This document shows positions 11,907-23,694 of a stretch of 64,000 bases of DNA, piece after piece. How positions within the stretch are numbered: the stretch's first letter is position 1; each line of letters opens with the position of its first letter. The translations under genes were made by a program, and so were the position numbers. The notes beneath the pieces were generated by a model, which did no database searches, was not told where the DNA came from, and saw only the letters and a list, made by a program, of their open reading frames with translations. Origin of the DNA: Antennarius striatus (lineage: Eukaryota > Chordata > Actinopteri > Lophiiformes > Antennariidae); assembly GCF_040054535.1 (NCBI RefSeq), contig NC_090777.1, positions 12,921,501-12,985,500 on the forward strand. The letters are read 5' to 3'.

Positions 11907-13439
11907 GGGATTGTTAAAGGACAATTATTAGATGTTTATAGAACAGAACATTAAGTGTGTCACTGTTAAAGGTGACATAAGCAGAAATGTCAGATGCACA
12001 CTCTATTCTGGCTTTGTGTATGCATATCTTTGTTACTCAAATCCCAATCTGCAGGATATAATCTGCTCCCTTCTGGACTATGTTCTTTTTATGAGGAACA
12101 GTAATGAGGTATCTGTAACGGTTTTGATTAAATAAGTTAGTGCTGAGGTAATAATAAGCAGTGTTGTTGAGTGTTAAGTACTAATAAACCCAGAAAATGT
12201 TGCTTTTAAAGTAAATCATTTACTTTATGAGGGATTTAAATGAAATAATTTGAATTTATGAATAGGATAGCCCAGAAGTGTAATAATAGAATGAATGCCA
12301 TGGATTAATGATGATAAACTTTGATTTCACATAGTTGGGCACATACTGTCACCACGGAAAAACAATAATTCATGTATGTTTGACTTTCCTGATCCATGCT
12401 CCATCGCTCTAAATAACGTTGCAGGAATCTGTTCAGTATTTTTCTTTAATCAGGAAAGAAAAAAAATGGAAAAAAGTTCCTTGACCTGTCACTCCATCTA
12501 TCCCATTATTTAAGGGATCTTTTCTGTTCCATAAACCACCTTTCTAGCTGCTGTAATGAACGTCCACCTGGTCATTCCTGTTTAACTCTCATGAGAACAA
12601 CTAACCAGATTAACAGACATGGATGAAAACATCATGTTAGTTGAGCTGAAACTGATGTTGCTTTTTTTAGGTGCTGTGATTCCAGCAGAAACAGGTGATG
12701 ATCTTCACTGCAAACTGAGGAGTCCCATAAAAGAAAACCCTCACAAACACTGTGGTGATGTTGTTCTCAAAATTGAAACATTATTATTTTCATGCAGAGG
12801 AGAGAGAATGATAAAAATCTACAAGACCAAGCATTTTTCTTGGCTCTCCTCTCTTCTTTCTTGTTATTTCTTAACTTGACCTTTATCCCCAACGAGTCAT
12901 ATAAAGGTATGAAACTCGAACCCAGGCACGTAATCAGTGGATTTATGGCAGGCTGATGTCATTGAATGTCTGAACTATGGTCTCAGTTGAACATTTAAAG
13001 GTGTTGGAAAGCATTTTCCTACACTGGTGGTTGTTGGATTCAGAGCTGAACAGGTGAAGTATAGCCTTAATTATGCTTTTGATGATAATCATCAATTCAT
13101 TGTGTTTGAGTCTGTTTTTAATCATGTAGTCTGATCATCTGTGTGATGATCCATCTGAGCTTTAAATATCACCTTATGTACAATACACTATATGTGCATT
13201 GTTCTGCATTACATGCAATTTACCAAGGTACAAAGTAATGACATTTTAAATGATAGCTTTTATAGTATTTAACAAATGAGGTCCGTGCAGCTTGTACTGT
13301 AGACTTTCAGATGATCCTCCATCCTCAGTGTGTGACTAGTGACTAGAGCCAGAGTGTCTAGGCTGAGCAGTGAAGTACATAAGCAGTAATACCTGACTGC
13401 AGGTAAACCTCTGACGAGAGCGTGGACTTCCCTGCCTTC
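11907..13439. other. Intergenic, upstream of smim1
   Basis: AT-rich with no recognisable coding exon. The longest open frame (12619-12879) has no family resemblance and is probably chance. A candidate splice acceptor (ctgactgcag) ends at about 13402, so the smim1 ATG exon probably starts there, preceded by one or more unplaced non-coding exons. Confidence 0.4.
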
Positions 13440-14021
13440 ATGGACCCCAACAGTGACGGTAATGTGCATTATGATCGCTGGAACGAGGACAACATCAACA
13501 TGAACGTAGAGGCGTCACAGTCTACCCCCAGGAGGTGAGAGGAAAGACAAGAAGCTGCAAACACAAATGTTTTAGAATCCTGATCGCTGTTTGATAAGGA
13601 GAAAATCTATAGTAGTTACAGCATGTATGAGATGAAATACACTGAGAAGTATGCGGATCACACTGGTGGTGTGAGGCTGACGGAGGATGCAGGAAACTGC
13701 TATGATGTAATTCCATCCGTCCATCCATCCATCCATCCATCCAGAAGTAGTTTTTTAGAGTATAGTATTTAAATCTCAAATATTCTGAAGCCCATAAAAC
13801 TGCCAATATTTGCTAATTCTTTAGAAACAAAGTTTCACAAGAAACCAGTCAGTAAACCAGAGTTGTGTGGCTGCTGCTCTTTATCTTCCATTGACAGGAT
13901 CTATAACAGACTGTGTACTGGCAGCACTGGAATAGCAGTGAAGGCAGCAGGATGTCTGGCTGCACTGGTGTCCATTTACATTATAGGATACGTGACAGGA
14001 TACTACGTCCACAGATGCTGA
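13440..14021 (+). CDS. smim1: Small integral membrane protein 1 (SMIM1, Vel antigen family)
   Basis: Two exons, 13440-13534 and 13898-14021, join in phase at GT/AG borders (a split Arg codon) to give 72 aa; human SMIM1 is 78 aa. The N-terminal half is polar, with VHYDRWNED matching the human VHYSRWED. Then IYNRLCTGSTGIAVK precedes one hydrophobic span (about residues 44-64), and the protein ends GYVTGYYVHRC, against human GYLTGYYVHKC. SMIM1 is a single-pass protein of the erythroid membrane. In people its absence gives the Vel-negative blood group, and it has been linked to red-cell traits. The gene is short and split, so simple open-frame scans miss it. Possible ATTAAA-type poly(A) signals lie near 14243-14270. 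Confidence 0.92.
13712..13743. repeat. (CCAT)n microsatellite in smim1 intron 1
   Basis: Short tetranucleotide tract (CCATCCAT repeated with one variant unit) within the single coding intron of smim1. Confidence 0.85.
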
Positions 14022-15405
14022 AGACAGCAGAGCTGGCGGAGACTTTTTTACACTTGAAAAAAATTGTTAATTGATCATCATTAATCATTTTTTTATATTT
14101 AAATAATCCAATATTTGTACACATAAAACACTGACTCCTGATTGAAATTTCTTTCTTTCATTAACCTTGAAAATATTTTGGGTTTTTTTATGTATGAGAG
14201 TGAAATTTTTTGTGACGTGTTATGTATTTGAATTATGTGTTGATTAAAATTTTAACCATTCATTAAAAGACTATTAAACTTTACATTATAAGCGAACAAG
14301 GATGTTATTGAAGCACACCTGATATCAGGATATGTCTGGATCACATTCTGTGTATAGAATGTGATCAGTACAGTACAGTAGCAGCAGTCCTACTAATCAG
14401 TCACCAGGCTTATTTTGGATTCGTATCATCAAAACCCAACGTCTGAGTTAAAACCAACCCTCTGTGGGGTCAGTATCTGGCACTTGACTGTAATCTGTCA
14501 ACTACAAAAATACCACTAATGAACCCCTGTTCTGGTGCAGTACTGATCCCACGAATGTCAGCGGTGTTTTTAGAGATGTATTGAACAGAACAGACATTTA
14601 AAAATGACAAAAAGTGCAAATGTGTAAAAACTAGAATGAATACAAAACATTAACTGCTCATTTAGTTATATTTAGTCCTCTCCAACACGTAAACCATAAA
14701 CCTCATGATCTCCTATATATTTTTAAAGTGGCATTTCACATATCTCTAGTCTTATTCAGCTGGTGTCTTTTGTGTTTATGTTGATGTGTAAACAAATCTT
14801 TGGCACATGAAGTCAAATAACCTTGTGGAAATGTAAATTTTACAGCCATATCAACACAGACAGACCAAACAGTGCAAACAGCATTATCTTCTGCCAAAGT
14901 GGAAATGCTTTCTGGCAATAGGACTGATCTGAAAGAAAATATGAATGGACTCATTCTAGCTGCTAAGTACCAACACCTACGATATTATGCTTATTTTGAA
15001 GCTGGCAAATAGTGAGAATGAAAATCTGTCAGTGATAGAGCAAGTGAACCAACCTGCTTCAGTCCACTAAAGCAATGGATCACTTTATGTATCAGTAATT
15101 AACTATAGAAAGTTAAGAAGCCCATGCGGCTCTAATGTTCTATTATGAACTCCACAGTTACATTAAACTTGTTGACGTCCAATGATTTCTTTAAAAGAAC
15201 TACAAGGACACGGAGATGTCAGCTTTTGAGACAGTTGGGGGGGTTTATCCCTATGTGGCAACTTAATCTGATATTGGGAAGGTGGGGGAGCATACTCATC
15301 TCGATACATCAAGGGGAAGAAAATCATGTTAAATGACAATGTGAGGATGTCCATCCATCTCTGGTACGTGTTGCACACACAGTAGAATATCTCTAACTTT
15401 AAATA
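14022..15405. other. smim1 3' region and intergenic DNA towards mad2l2
   Basis: AT-rich with no exon recognised. It contains a clean 11-bp hairpin at 14339-14366 just beyond the likely smim1 3' end. Confidence 0.4.
14339..14366. repeat. Perfect inverted repeat (hairpin)
   Basis: GATCACATTCT, a 6-base loop GTGTAT, then AGAATGTGATC: an 11-bp perfect stem. It has no U-run after it. It lies about 320 bp after the smim1 stop codon. Confidence 0.8.
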
Positions 15406-15512
15406 ACAACTAGAACCAAAGCAGTCAGAGACTGCAACATCCCACGACACCCTGAATTCAAAAATTTTTCCTGACCTACATCACCGCTTTGAAGCGTGAC
15501 GTAATAACACAG
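15406..15512 (+). repeat. Internally deleted copy of unnamed repeat family B
   Basis: The copy starts AACTAGAACCAAAGCAGTCA, continues AGACTGCAACATCCC, and within about 100 bp reaches the other family end, ACATCACCGCTTTGAAGCGTGACGT-like. Full-length copies (32704-33110) keep about 300 bp between these ends. The family has no name known to me. Confidence 0.6.
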
Positions 15513-16088
15513 AGGCTTCATGTTGTTCTTTAATAAAAGGATTTATTACATTTAAACTTACAAATGTACATAAAAAACACCACGATCCCTTTTATTTCAT
15601 AGGAACCTATGCGTTCACACTGGATTAGTGACCAGCAACAAGTGCAGAACAACCATAGATCTGTGGAACATTAGAACGGGTGAAGAGCTGAGCTTCTAAC
15701 ACAGTAACTGATGACACCTCCCTTTGGAGGAGAAAAAAGAAACTCTGGGGAACAAAACAATTTCCCTACAAGGAGAAACAGAGTAGACTGTACACATCCA
15801 CGCTGATATCCCTATCACTATATTGAGCTAATCAATGTCCCCAAAATTTTTTATTGTCATGGTGGAACAAGTTCACCTGGGTTATCATGCAGAACTGATG
15901 ATAAGCACTGACTTGTAAGCAGTTTATCGACAACCACGTTCATGCAGTATCTGTGTGCACAGATCTGCTGAGAGGCAGGCAGACAACTAGCCAAAGAACA
16001 ATTGATTCACTCTCAACTGAAGATCAGCACAACCCTTCCACTCCTTGCTGCATACTTGGCTTATGATTTGACACGTCACTGGATGGAG

Positions 16089-19000
16089 CTACATTTTCTG
16101 GGCTCTCTCTTCCACATAGAGCTGCATCTATTAAAGAGAGAAGAGATCAAGTACAGATTAACATGAATTACAGATACTAAACAAGATGTATACAGTGTGC
16201 CGTCTTTCCTCACGGTTAATGTGTTCCAGGAACCAAACACGACTGGCGAACTCCGCGACAGGGCGACAAACTATTTATCTTATTATTTACGGTAATTTAA
16301 ACATTCATGAACCCTCCCCATACTGATATTAAAACACCTTCTATCTGTATTACCTTTTCCCACATTCTTATAGACTGTTTAAAGCCCTTTCGTGTCTCAC
16401 GGAAGACTGAGATTCACAGAACATAGCGCACTTCCGGATGGTATCACGTGTCTGCCTTCCAAAAATCCACGGTGAGTACAAAAGTTTAAATTTGACCTTG
16501 ACCTAGTCTTTTCAAGGTCAAGGTCATCATCTCATTTTCATCCCCTTTGCCGCCCAAGTAATGTGCTTTTTCTTTCGCCTTTGTATCTGTAACGGTTGTG
16601 AAGATATTTGGTGTATGGACGACCAGACGGACGAACACACAAACACTGACGATTACAATACATCACTGCTTCGCGGAATGTAACAAAAAGGAATTAGGGC
16701 CTTGTTGTCTATAATCTGAGTTTTGACAGATAAACTGAACAGTTACTGGCGTGTTAGCTCACTTTAACTATATCCGATGTCATCGTCTTCAGTGGGATGA
16801 GCCGAGGCTCCTGCATGTGGACCTCCTGCTCATCAGCAACGATCCACGGGAAATCCTGAAGAGGAAAACAAAAATGTCACAACACACATACTGTATGTCA
16901 TTGATGTCGAAGCTCCATACACAGGTTGTTCCATTAGTAGTAGTTAGGATGAGATCAGGGGTTAGTTGGCAGGTTTGTGTGGCTTCAGATCTAACCTTGA
17001 TGACCTGGACCTTCTCCATGTTGCGTGTAGCAGCATCTCTGGTATGCACCAGGACTGTAAAGGAACACCCTGTGGAAAAAGACAGCAGGCCACATCAAGA
17101 TCAAAGTTTTTATCTAGAAAATAACTTTATAAACAAACTGCTTGAAAAGGGCTGTTTCAGATACTTGTGCAGGACCCAAGTGAGCCCGTTCCATTGAAAT
17201 GGAACACAAATAGTGAGCACTCATCTCAGCCAACACCATGTTATCTAACCAGGTCAAAACATAAGCCTGCCAAAATGCCCATTATCACCAAATGTTGTAC
17301 AATGTACCCGGAACAAGGCACACAGTAACTACAATGACTAACTGCCTCATGCCAAAAAACCTCTTAGCATTGGGAGTCACGTTCATTATCAGCACATCAT
17401 GAGAGCACTACGATGGTCCTCAAGATAAGAACATGCGACTTACAAACATTCGTAGGTACAAAAAACTGCGCGCCCAATATCTGACAACCGCAATTCCCCT
17501 TTCTGCCGCAACCCCTGCCGAGCAGAACCGCTGCGTACGCGCATCTCCGACAATCAATTCCTCTGTGTCAAGCTTCGTACCTAGGATACTAAACCGTTAA
17601 CATAGCTCTAACCACTGGCTCTTAACCTGCACAAAGAAGCATTCCAAAGACGTTTTTTTATCGCTCATTTTGCTAGCTTTGGAGTTTCAGTTTATCGGTA
17701 ATGTATTGTGTAACCGGCTAGAGAGGCTCCTTTAACACATGATGATTCAAGCGTCCTGCGTCAAGATTGACACACAGACAGATGTGGCAATCTGGTAACA
17801 TTGTTCAGAATCAGAAATAATGTAAGTTCTGTATTCTTTCTGTGTGGCCAGAACCAATTGGCCTCCAAACCGGTACTGGGTGGCAACCCAGGGGTTGGAG
17901 TCTAAAGGTAAATTACATTACGGTGCTACAGTATTTTGTTTCATTTATGTGTTGTTTTTTTGTCGTGTAATTGTTTCTGGCAAGTCTTAGTCATAGTACT
18001 TTCTTATTTAGATTAGTAATGTCATTTAAATGACCTCAAATGGCGCTTACAGATTGAAATTTAATAAATAAAGGCCTCCAAACAATTCAGCTTATGAACA
18101 ACTTCTCTGAACCAATTGAGTTCATATATGGAGGATGACCGGTAGACAGCACTCAGAGAGCACAGACCTAACCTAGGAAGTTCCATCTCTATATGAACTC
18201 TTTGCACCAGGAAACAATAGTCATACAAATGTGACACCTAACATCTGTATCATTACGATATGTTATTTCCATCCATCTTCTGAACTGCTTTATCTGCTGT
18301 TGTGGGTTGCGGGGAGCTGGAGCCCATGCCAGCTGGCTTAGGGCATGAGGTGGGGGAAACTCCGGGCACAATGCCAGTGTATCACAAAGACAAACACCCA
18401 CACACACTAACACCTACGGTCAATTTAGAACGGCCAATTAACTGAAGCGCATGTTTTTGGAGGTTGGAGGAAGCCGGAGAATCCAGACACAAGACTGAAT
18501 TCTGTTTGAATCAGAGCCATAAAGTCATGCTGTTGTTTCTCTTTTAGCATTGTAGGCATTCAGTAAGAATCCTGTAGAATCCTAAAAATCACATCCAAAA
18601 AAAAACATTACCTCCTTGGTGGAGGCAAACAAACCTCACATTTTCCTATTTTCAAAGTAAAAGGTGATTAATAAGGGATTTCTTTTGTCTTGTCACCTGG
18701 AACATGACTAGATTTTAAATCCATAAATTTGGGAATATGGTTGGGTAAGGCTGTCACAAACGTCTCTTTTTAGTAACAAATTACTGGTGTTACCTGGTGG
18801 GTTATTATTTAAAACAGCATCACACACACTGATCTTCAAGATAAATGCCCTCAGCAGCTGCTCCACATGTGACAATAATGTGTCTGAGCTGAAACAAGAA
18901 GATGGACAATCAGAGAAAGAAATCACCAGGAAAACTTCAAAAAATGATCAAGAATCAGGAGGAGATGAAAGGAAATACCTGATAGACAGCAGAGTAGGCT

Positions 19001-19103
19001 GGGAGAGCTCAAACACAAATCTTTCTACTGGGTGATGCTCTTTATCCATAATGACCACAACAACCTTCTCTGCATCATTCTGGGAGGGAAATGAAAGATT
19101 TAA

Positions 19104-19183
<80 letters not shown>

Positions 19184-20025
19184 TTTGTGATGATATATGA
19201 TCCTTAATGTAAGTCAGCATCAGTTTGTGTCTTACCTTCTCAATGAGTGGCTTTACACAATGAAGCGTATCTTGGATATACTGATTCAGCTCTGGGTGAC
19301 ATGACATCTGTAAGTCAACAAAAAAAAAACAGCAGACAAGCATTATAAGTACAAACAAACAGGTCTATCTAAACAACGATCATGTGGTAAACAAACACAA
19401 GGTCACACATACCTGCACAGGTACGTTATATTTCTTTCTCTTCTGAAATATTCCAGAGGGATAAACTTCACGGACATAAAGAATTAGATGAATTGCAACC
19501 TCCAGGAATTCACATAAGACGTCAGCAACCACTGGAACAAACATCCAGGACAACAGGAGCGTTTGTGTGTTGCATTTGTTCACGTATCAATTCAGCAATC
19601 CATTCTGCATGAACACTCCTTCCTTTGGTGCCTATCTGTAATCATTACTAATATAGTTATTACTAACGTGATTATTACCAATTGTTACAGTAGTGACACA
19701 CGAAAATCGTATCAATCGCGACCACATTAACATTGATGGGCTCTTCAGTAATCGATTGTAGTGTGTTGCAGGTTTGTGATCAATCGGGCGTCCGCTCCAG
19801 CGGACACGTGGAGCCGCTGCAGCGGCTCTGGGGTGAAGGCAGGACGGTTTCCAGGCGAACACCTGGTCCGTAACGCTCCGAAGCTCCCGGTAAAGATCAC
19901 GATGGACTCTCCACGAATCAGGGACTGAGAACCGCAACCAGAGGACGAGTGTTTGACCGGTTCCTGTTTGTTTTTGCTGTCTTACCTTGTCCGAAATTGA
20001 GGTCCTGTCTGGTTAAAGTTGTCAT
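16089..20025 (-). CDS. mad2l2: MAD2L2 / REV7, HORMA-domain adaptor
   Basis: Eight minus-strand exons: 20025-19986, 19531-19413, 19307-19236, 19079-18979, 18888-18794, 17069-16996, 16855-16763 and 16127-16089. All are GT/AG and in phase, giving 210 aa (human 211). The start [13 protein letters not shown] and segments [55 protein letters not shown] and [17 protein letters not shown] are nearly identical to human; the end is [12 protein letters not shown]. The whole protein is one HORMA domain whose C-terminal safety-belt closes around partner peptides. It is the structural subunit of DNA polymerase zeta with REV3 and binds REV1. It also works in the shieldin complex that limits DNA-end resection, and it inhibits the APC/C. 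Intron 3 is only 156 bp and about half of it is a CA tract. A poly(A) signal (AATAAA on this strand) is at 15547-15542. Introns 5 and 7 carry repeats. Confidence 0.97.
16195..16682 (+). repeat. Composite dispersed repeat (family A plus right part of family B) in mad2l2 intron 7
   Basis: Positions 16195-16450 ('ttaatgtgttccaggaacca', 'tatttatcttattatttacg', 'cgcacttccggatggtatca') match 49069-49350. The remainder ('aatttgaccttgacctagtc', 'caaacactgacgattacaat', 'catcactgcttcgcggaatg') matches the right part of family B at 32886-33110 and 49356-49412. The A segment is joined to B in both places, which suggests a mobile composite, not two unrelated insertions. Confidence 0.65.
17833..17905 (+). 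mobile_element. Decayed right end of a hAT-like element
   Basis: The wording 'ctgtgtggccagaaccaatt' followed by 'accggtactgggtggcaacc' parallels the right end of the element at 40826-41493 (cggcccagtagcaaatggcc, accagtactggtccgcggcc). Only the terminal 70 bp or so is recognisable. It lies in mad2l2 intron 5. Confidence 0.45.
18262..18490 (+). repeat. Dispersed teleost repeat copy (in mad2l2 intron 5)
   Basis: The segment 'tccatccatcttctgaactg', then 'gctggagcccatgccagctg', 'gtcaatttagaacggccaat' and 'catgtttttggaggttggag' is the same order of motifs seen at 24555-24893 and 38982-39333. The 3' portion is missing here. Family name uncertain. Confidence 0.7.
19107..19182. repeat. (TG)38 microsatellite within mad2l2 intron 3
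   Basis: On the transcribed strand this is a CA tract ending 27 bases before the acceptor of mad2l2 exon 4, and it fills half of a 156-bp intron. Confidence 0.97.
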
Positions 20026-20130
20026 TTTTTTCTTTTCCGAAAACGACACGAAACAACAAGCTAACCCTCTAGCCGCCGGTCATTAGCGGTGCCGCCGTCT
20101 GTCAAGCGGCCATTATTGTGTCTAGAATTG
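20026..20130 (-). promoter_or_regulatory. mad2l2 5' UTR / promoter
   Basis: Upstream of the mad2l2 ATG lies a CpG-containing stretch ('ctagccgccggtcattagcg', 'gccgccgtctgtcaagcggc') with no TATA box, as expected for a housekeeping gene. The start site cannot be placed. Confidence 0.35.
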
Positions 20131-20383
20131 TTTTATGGCGGAGTGGCATTAATATATCAACCATGTGAACTTAATAAGTCTATTTCTATAAGTATTTGTG
20201 ACGACTATATACACAATAATCACACGTACAAATTAAAAACTGATCAGTTTAACGGAGATAAGTCAACGCATCCTGGCGCACGATATTGACGTCATTTGTT
20301 TTTCCAAGCTGCCTACTGTCCACGAGTGATGACGTACGGATCGTTCTCTTGGAACGTTTAGGATCCTGTGTATTATTACTGTA

Positions 20384-20660
20384 TATCCCGCTTCAAAGCG
20401 GTGATGTATTGTCATTGTCATTGTTCGTACGTCCGTCCGGTCGTTTGTCCACCAATTTTTTTCGCAACCAACTGCAAATAGAAAGATGAAACAAAAAGCA
20501 CATTACTTGGACGGCAAAGGGGATGAAAATGAGATGATGACTTTGACCTTGAGGAAACTAGGTCAAGGTCAAATTTCAACTTTTGTGCATTCAGGAGCCA
20601 GATAAGATAGAAAGACAAGGGAGAAGGCCAGCGTGAGTAAGACCATAGATCAAAGCTAGT
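20384..20660 (-). repeat. Family B repeat copy, reverse orientation
   Basis: Read on the minus strand this matches the right two-thirds of family B at 32704-33110, including 'atcatctcattttcatcccc' and the GAAGCGGGAT end, seen here on the plus strand as 'atcccgcttcaaagcggtga'. It runs straight into an RTE LINE fragment at its right. Confidence 0.65.
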
Positions 20661-20800
20661 GACTTCCATACTGGATTGGTCGAGGCACGGGTTAAAAACG
20701 ACCACCATCGTACCTACCGGTGGAAACTGTTGGTCGAAGAAGGAGAGAGTGTGTTGGTAGGAAGAGAGAGAAGAGGAACGCCAAGCATTAAAAATAAGAA
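20657..20800 (+). mobile_element. RTE-type LINE fragment (5'-region piece)
   Basis: The segment 'ccatactggattggtcgagg', then 'aaaacgaccaccatcgtacc' and 'accggtggaaactgttggtc' is the reverse complement of 26090-26180. It is a short, non-coding piece of the RTE-like family recognised elsewhere in the window, here in sense orientation. Confidence 0.5.
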
Positions 20801-22080
20801 TCAACAAGTTAAAATTATTTTAACATAGACGATATGTGCTTCTCACTGCCTTTCTTCAATAGTGTGCATTCCTGGTCAGACACGGAGCATCAGTTCTCCC
20901 ACGTGTAATGAGGAGGGATGCAAATTTTGTCATCTGGTAAATTAGCAGTTCATTTTCTGTGGATCTACGTACTGTACTGTGTTGTGTTTAATAGACTATA
21001 AACCTTTTCTGTTTGGCCGTAGCTGATTAATCATTACTTTGTTAATATTTTAAAAACTATGCCAATACAAATGTTCAAGTGTATACATCATTTTAGCAAT
21101 TATTTATGGCCTGCCTTCATATTCATTTTAAGTGACAAAGTGGGAAAAGTATTTAATAACATCAATTTAACTGACTGGATTGAATGACGAAGAACAGCGA
21201 TGAACTGAAAACAAAAACAAAAAAAGAGAAAGAAATTGAAAAAAAAAAAAAAAACAAGAAAGAAAAAGAAAGTGAAATTGACATTTTACCGACTGTCTTT
21301 GTTAATCAGATCAAGGTGAATACTGCACTGGCAAACGTGATGCTATAATAATAATGGATTGAATTTACATAGCTATTTTTTCTAGGGATACTGAATCACA
21401 GAATCCTTCATGTGTTCACTCCACAGTCATACCTGTGGTGGTAAACTATATCTGCAGTTACGTTCAAAACATCTCTTGAAGGACCGGTTCTTCTGAGAGC
21501 ACCTGTTCTCCTTACAGCAACGATCTTTGTCCTCCTCTTTCTATTCCATTCCTTTCTACTACTTCTCTCCTGTTCATATCCATCTTCAGTCCTTTCTTGA
21601 TCTTATCCCTGAACTGCACCACAGCTCTGTACTTGTACAGGAAGCTGATGACTGTGAGGTAATTTTTATTTAATTATATCAATAGTATCATTTGTGGATT
21701 ATCTTGCTTTTTTTTAATGGCGTTGAGATCATCAGTTAGGGTTGGGGTTAGTGCAGAAGTCCGGTTGGTTACGGGAAGAACCAATAAGCTAGTAAAGAGA
21801 AAAAAGAGTCCGACATTACTTGAGAACTTAAGGTCAGTCATTACAGAAAACTGCAAAAATGTGTATGTAACCCCAGGTGCAGGTCAGAGAAGACTGGGTG
21901 AATCAAGCCTTACTGGTCAAATAGCTGCTAAGAAACCACTACTAAGGAAAAACTACAAGTAGAACAGATTTATTTGAACCAAAAACAAATGGGCTTGTGG
22001 AAATCTGCTTTGGTCTGAATTATTCATTCAGTTTTTTTGAGGACAAGACAATCAGTAATCAACTCGCTTTTCGACCTGAA
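20801..22080. other. Intergenic between mad2l2 and the SLC25 gene
   Basis: AT-rich with an A/G-rich run at about 21205-21275. I see no exon. The open frame at 21717-21962 has no family resemblance. Confidence 0.4.
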
Positions 22081-22084
22081 TGCA

Positions 22085-22400
22085 GGTCGCAGGTTTTCTT
22101 TGGAGCCTATCCCAGCTGACAATGTGCAAGAAGCAGATTACACCTTGGATAAGTCACCAGGTTATAGCAGGACGACACAGAATGACCGACAGCCATTCAC
22201 ACCGGCAGTCATGGCCACGGTCAATTTAGAGTGGCCAGTTCAGCTATTTAGCATATTTTTGTGAGTAGCAGGAAAACAAGACAACCTGGATATAACCCAC
22301 ACAGGCACAGAGGGGACCGCAAAATGAACAGAAAGGCCCCAGGTGGAATTGAACCGAGGACCTATTTGCTAAGAGGTCAACAGCGCTAGACTGTCACCTT
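22085..22400 (+). repeat. Dispersed teleost repeat copy
   Basis: 'gagcctatcccagctgacaa', 'cacggtcaatttagagtggc' and 'acagaaaggccccaggtgga' follow the motif order of the family at 24555-24893 and 38982-39333, ending near 'ctagactgtcaccttgctgc'. Diverged but nearly full length. Confidence 0.7.
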
Positions 22401-22604
22401 GCTGCCCTGCTTCATTTTGAGGAGACCAAATTTGAGATCTTTGGTTCCAAACGCTGTGTTATTATGCGACACAGAAGAGGTGAATGTATTTATGTGACAC
22501 ACAAATATTAAGTATGTTGATATGACTTGGTAAAATTATAGAGTGCACATTAAAAATATCTAAAAATATTATATTGCAGATGTGAAGAGAGACAGAAACG
22601 GGTG

Positions 22605-22912
22605 AAAGACAAAAGTGCTCAGCATCTCTGGAAAGTCCTTGAAGACCATTGGAAAACCTCTCCAGGTGATAACCTTGTGTTCTTCCAGTGAATGACAAGA
22701 CTGACGCTCAAGTCATAGAAAAGGGTGAAGATTTTTAAAAGAATTAAAAATATAGACACGTTTAGGTATTTCAGTTGTTTTTGTTTACTTGATTCCATTT
22801 GTAGTCATTCATAGTTTTGATACCTTCGGTGAAAATCTACAAAGAAAATTAATCATGAAAATAAAGAGTATTCAATGAGGAAGTGTGTCCAAACTTTTGA
22901 CTAGTAATGTAT
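22605..22912 (+). mobile_element. Tc1/mariner remnant, 3' end
   Basis: The stretch includes 'gtgctcagcatctctggaaa', 'tttgtttacttgattccatt', 'catagttttgataccttcgg' and ends 'agtgtgtccaaacttttgac' plus TAGTAATGTATA. This is the 3' end common to many fish Tc1-like elements, where the last 15-20 bp are the terminal inverted repeat. No transposase frame survives and the 5' end was not found, so it is a truncated relic. Confidence 0.7.
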
Positions 22913-22989
22913 ATTTCCACGAGAACAGTTGCATTAGTTGATAAGCAAAAATTAAAAAAGCGGTTGCTTAAATTTTGTGTAACGGGACT

Positions 22990-23290
22990 AAACGTGATAG
23001 CTATTAGAGCCGTTTGTGTTTGTGTTGCGTGTATTTACTGCCAAAGGGCGGATTGTCGATTCCTACTATGGCGGCGCCAGGATCCGCCCTACTCTACATC
23101 TAATCCAATCCCCATCCGAAGAAACGAGTACCAGCCAATCAGAGGAAGGATACCTGGACTATACCTTCATCATAGTAGGTAGAAAAACGCACAGCGAAAC
23201 AGAAGCTGATGATGCATGACAGATGTGCTACCTTTAAAGTGAAATAGGTTGTTAGGATGTATTAACAAAGGGAGGTGATGATACAAGAAG
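22990..23290 (+). promoter_or_regulatory. Likely promoter and non-coding first exon of the SLC25 gene
   Basis: Sequence here has CpG steps ('ctatggcggcgccaggatcc') in otherwise AT-rich DNA, and ends in a good splice donor (caagaag|gtaagcc) at 23290/23291. The coding start is in the next exon, 405 bp further on. The exon's 5' edge is not determined. Confidence 0.4.
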
Positions 23291-23694
23291 GTAAGCCGTG
23301 TTTTAACCAAACAAACGTCCCTGCCTGACGTCACATTTGCAATTTAATATTTCAGTCATTTGAACGGATCTGCCACAGTGGTGCGAAATGCTGGTAAGGT
23401 GAATTGTTGATGTGAAATCTCTCCATAAGAGGCTTTCTAAATGTATAACAGGAGAATTTAAAAAAAACAAAAAACCTTTGTGTTATTTTTGAATAATTTA
23501 TTTACATCAAATATTAACTTTGATAAGATGAGATGATAACTTTTACTCCACCTGGTGTCTGGTGTGTGTGACCTCCTGTCATACATTAACCACACACTGA
23601 CTTTTGTCTTTTCATGCCAGCTATAAATGTGTTTTAACCCGTCAGCAAGTCGGACACGGCGCTCATTTTTGCGGGTTGCATTATTGAGCAAACT

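Noticed and set aside
12619-12879. 86-codon frame with a hydrophobic start
   Set aside because: No family resemblance, splice context or conserved motif; chance frame in AT-rich DNA.
16751-17197. Plus-strand 148-codon frame over mad2l2 exons 6 and 7
   Set aside because: It is the antisense shadow of the conserved mad2l2 exons.
23016-23219. 67-codon frame upstream of the SLC25 coding start
   Set aside because: It overlaps the likely non-coding first exon and has no family match or continuation across the splice.
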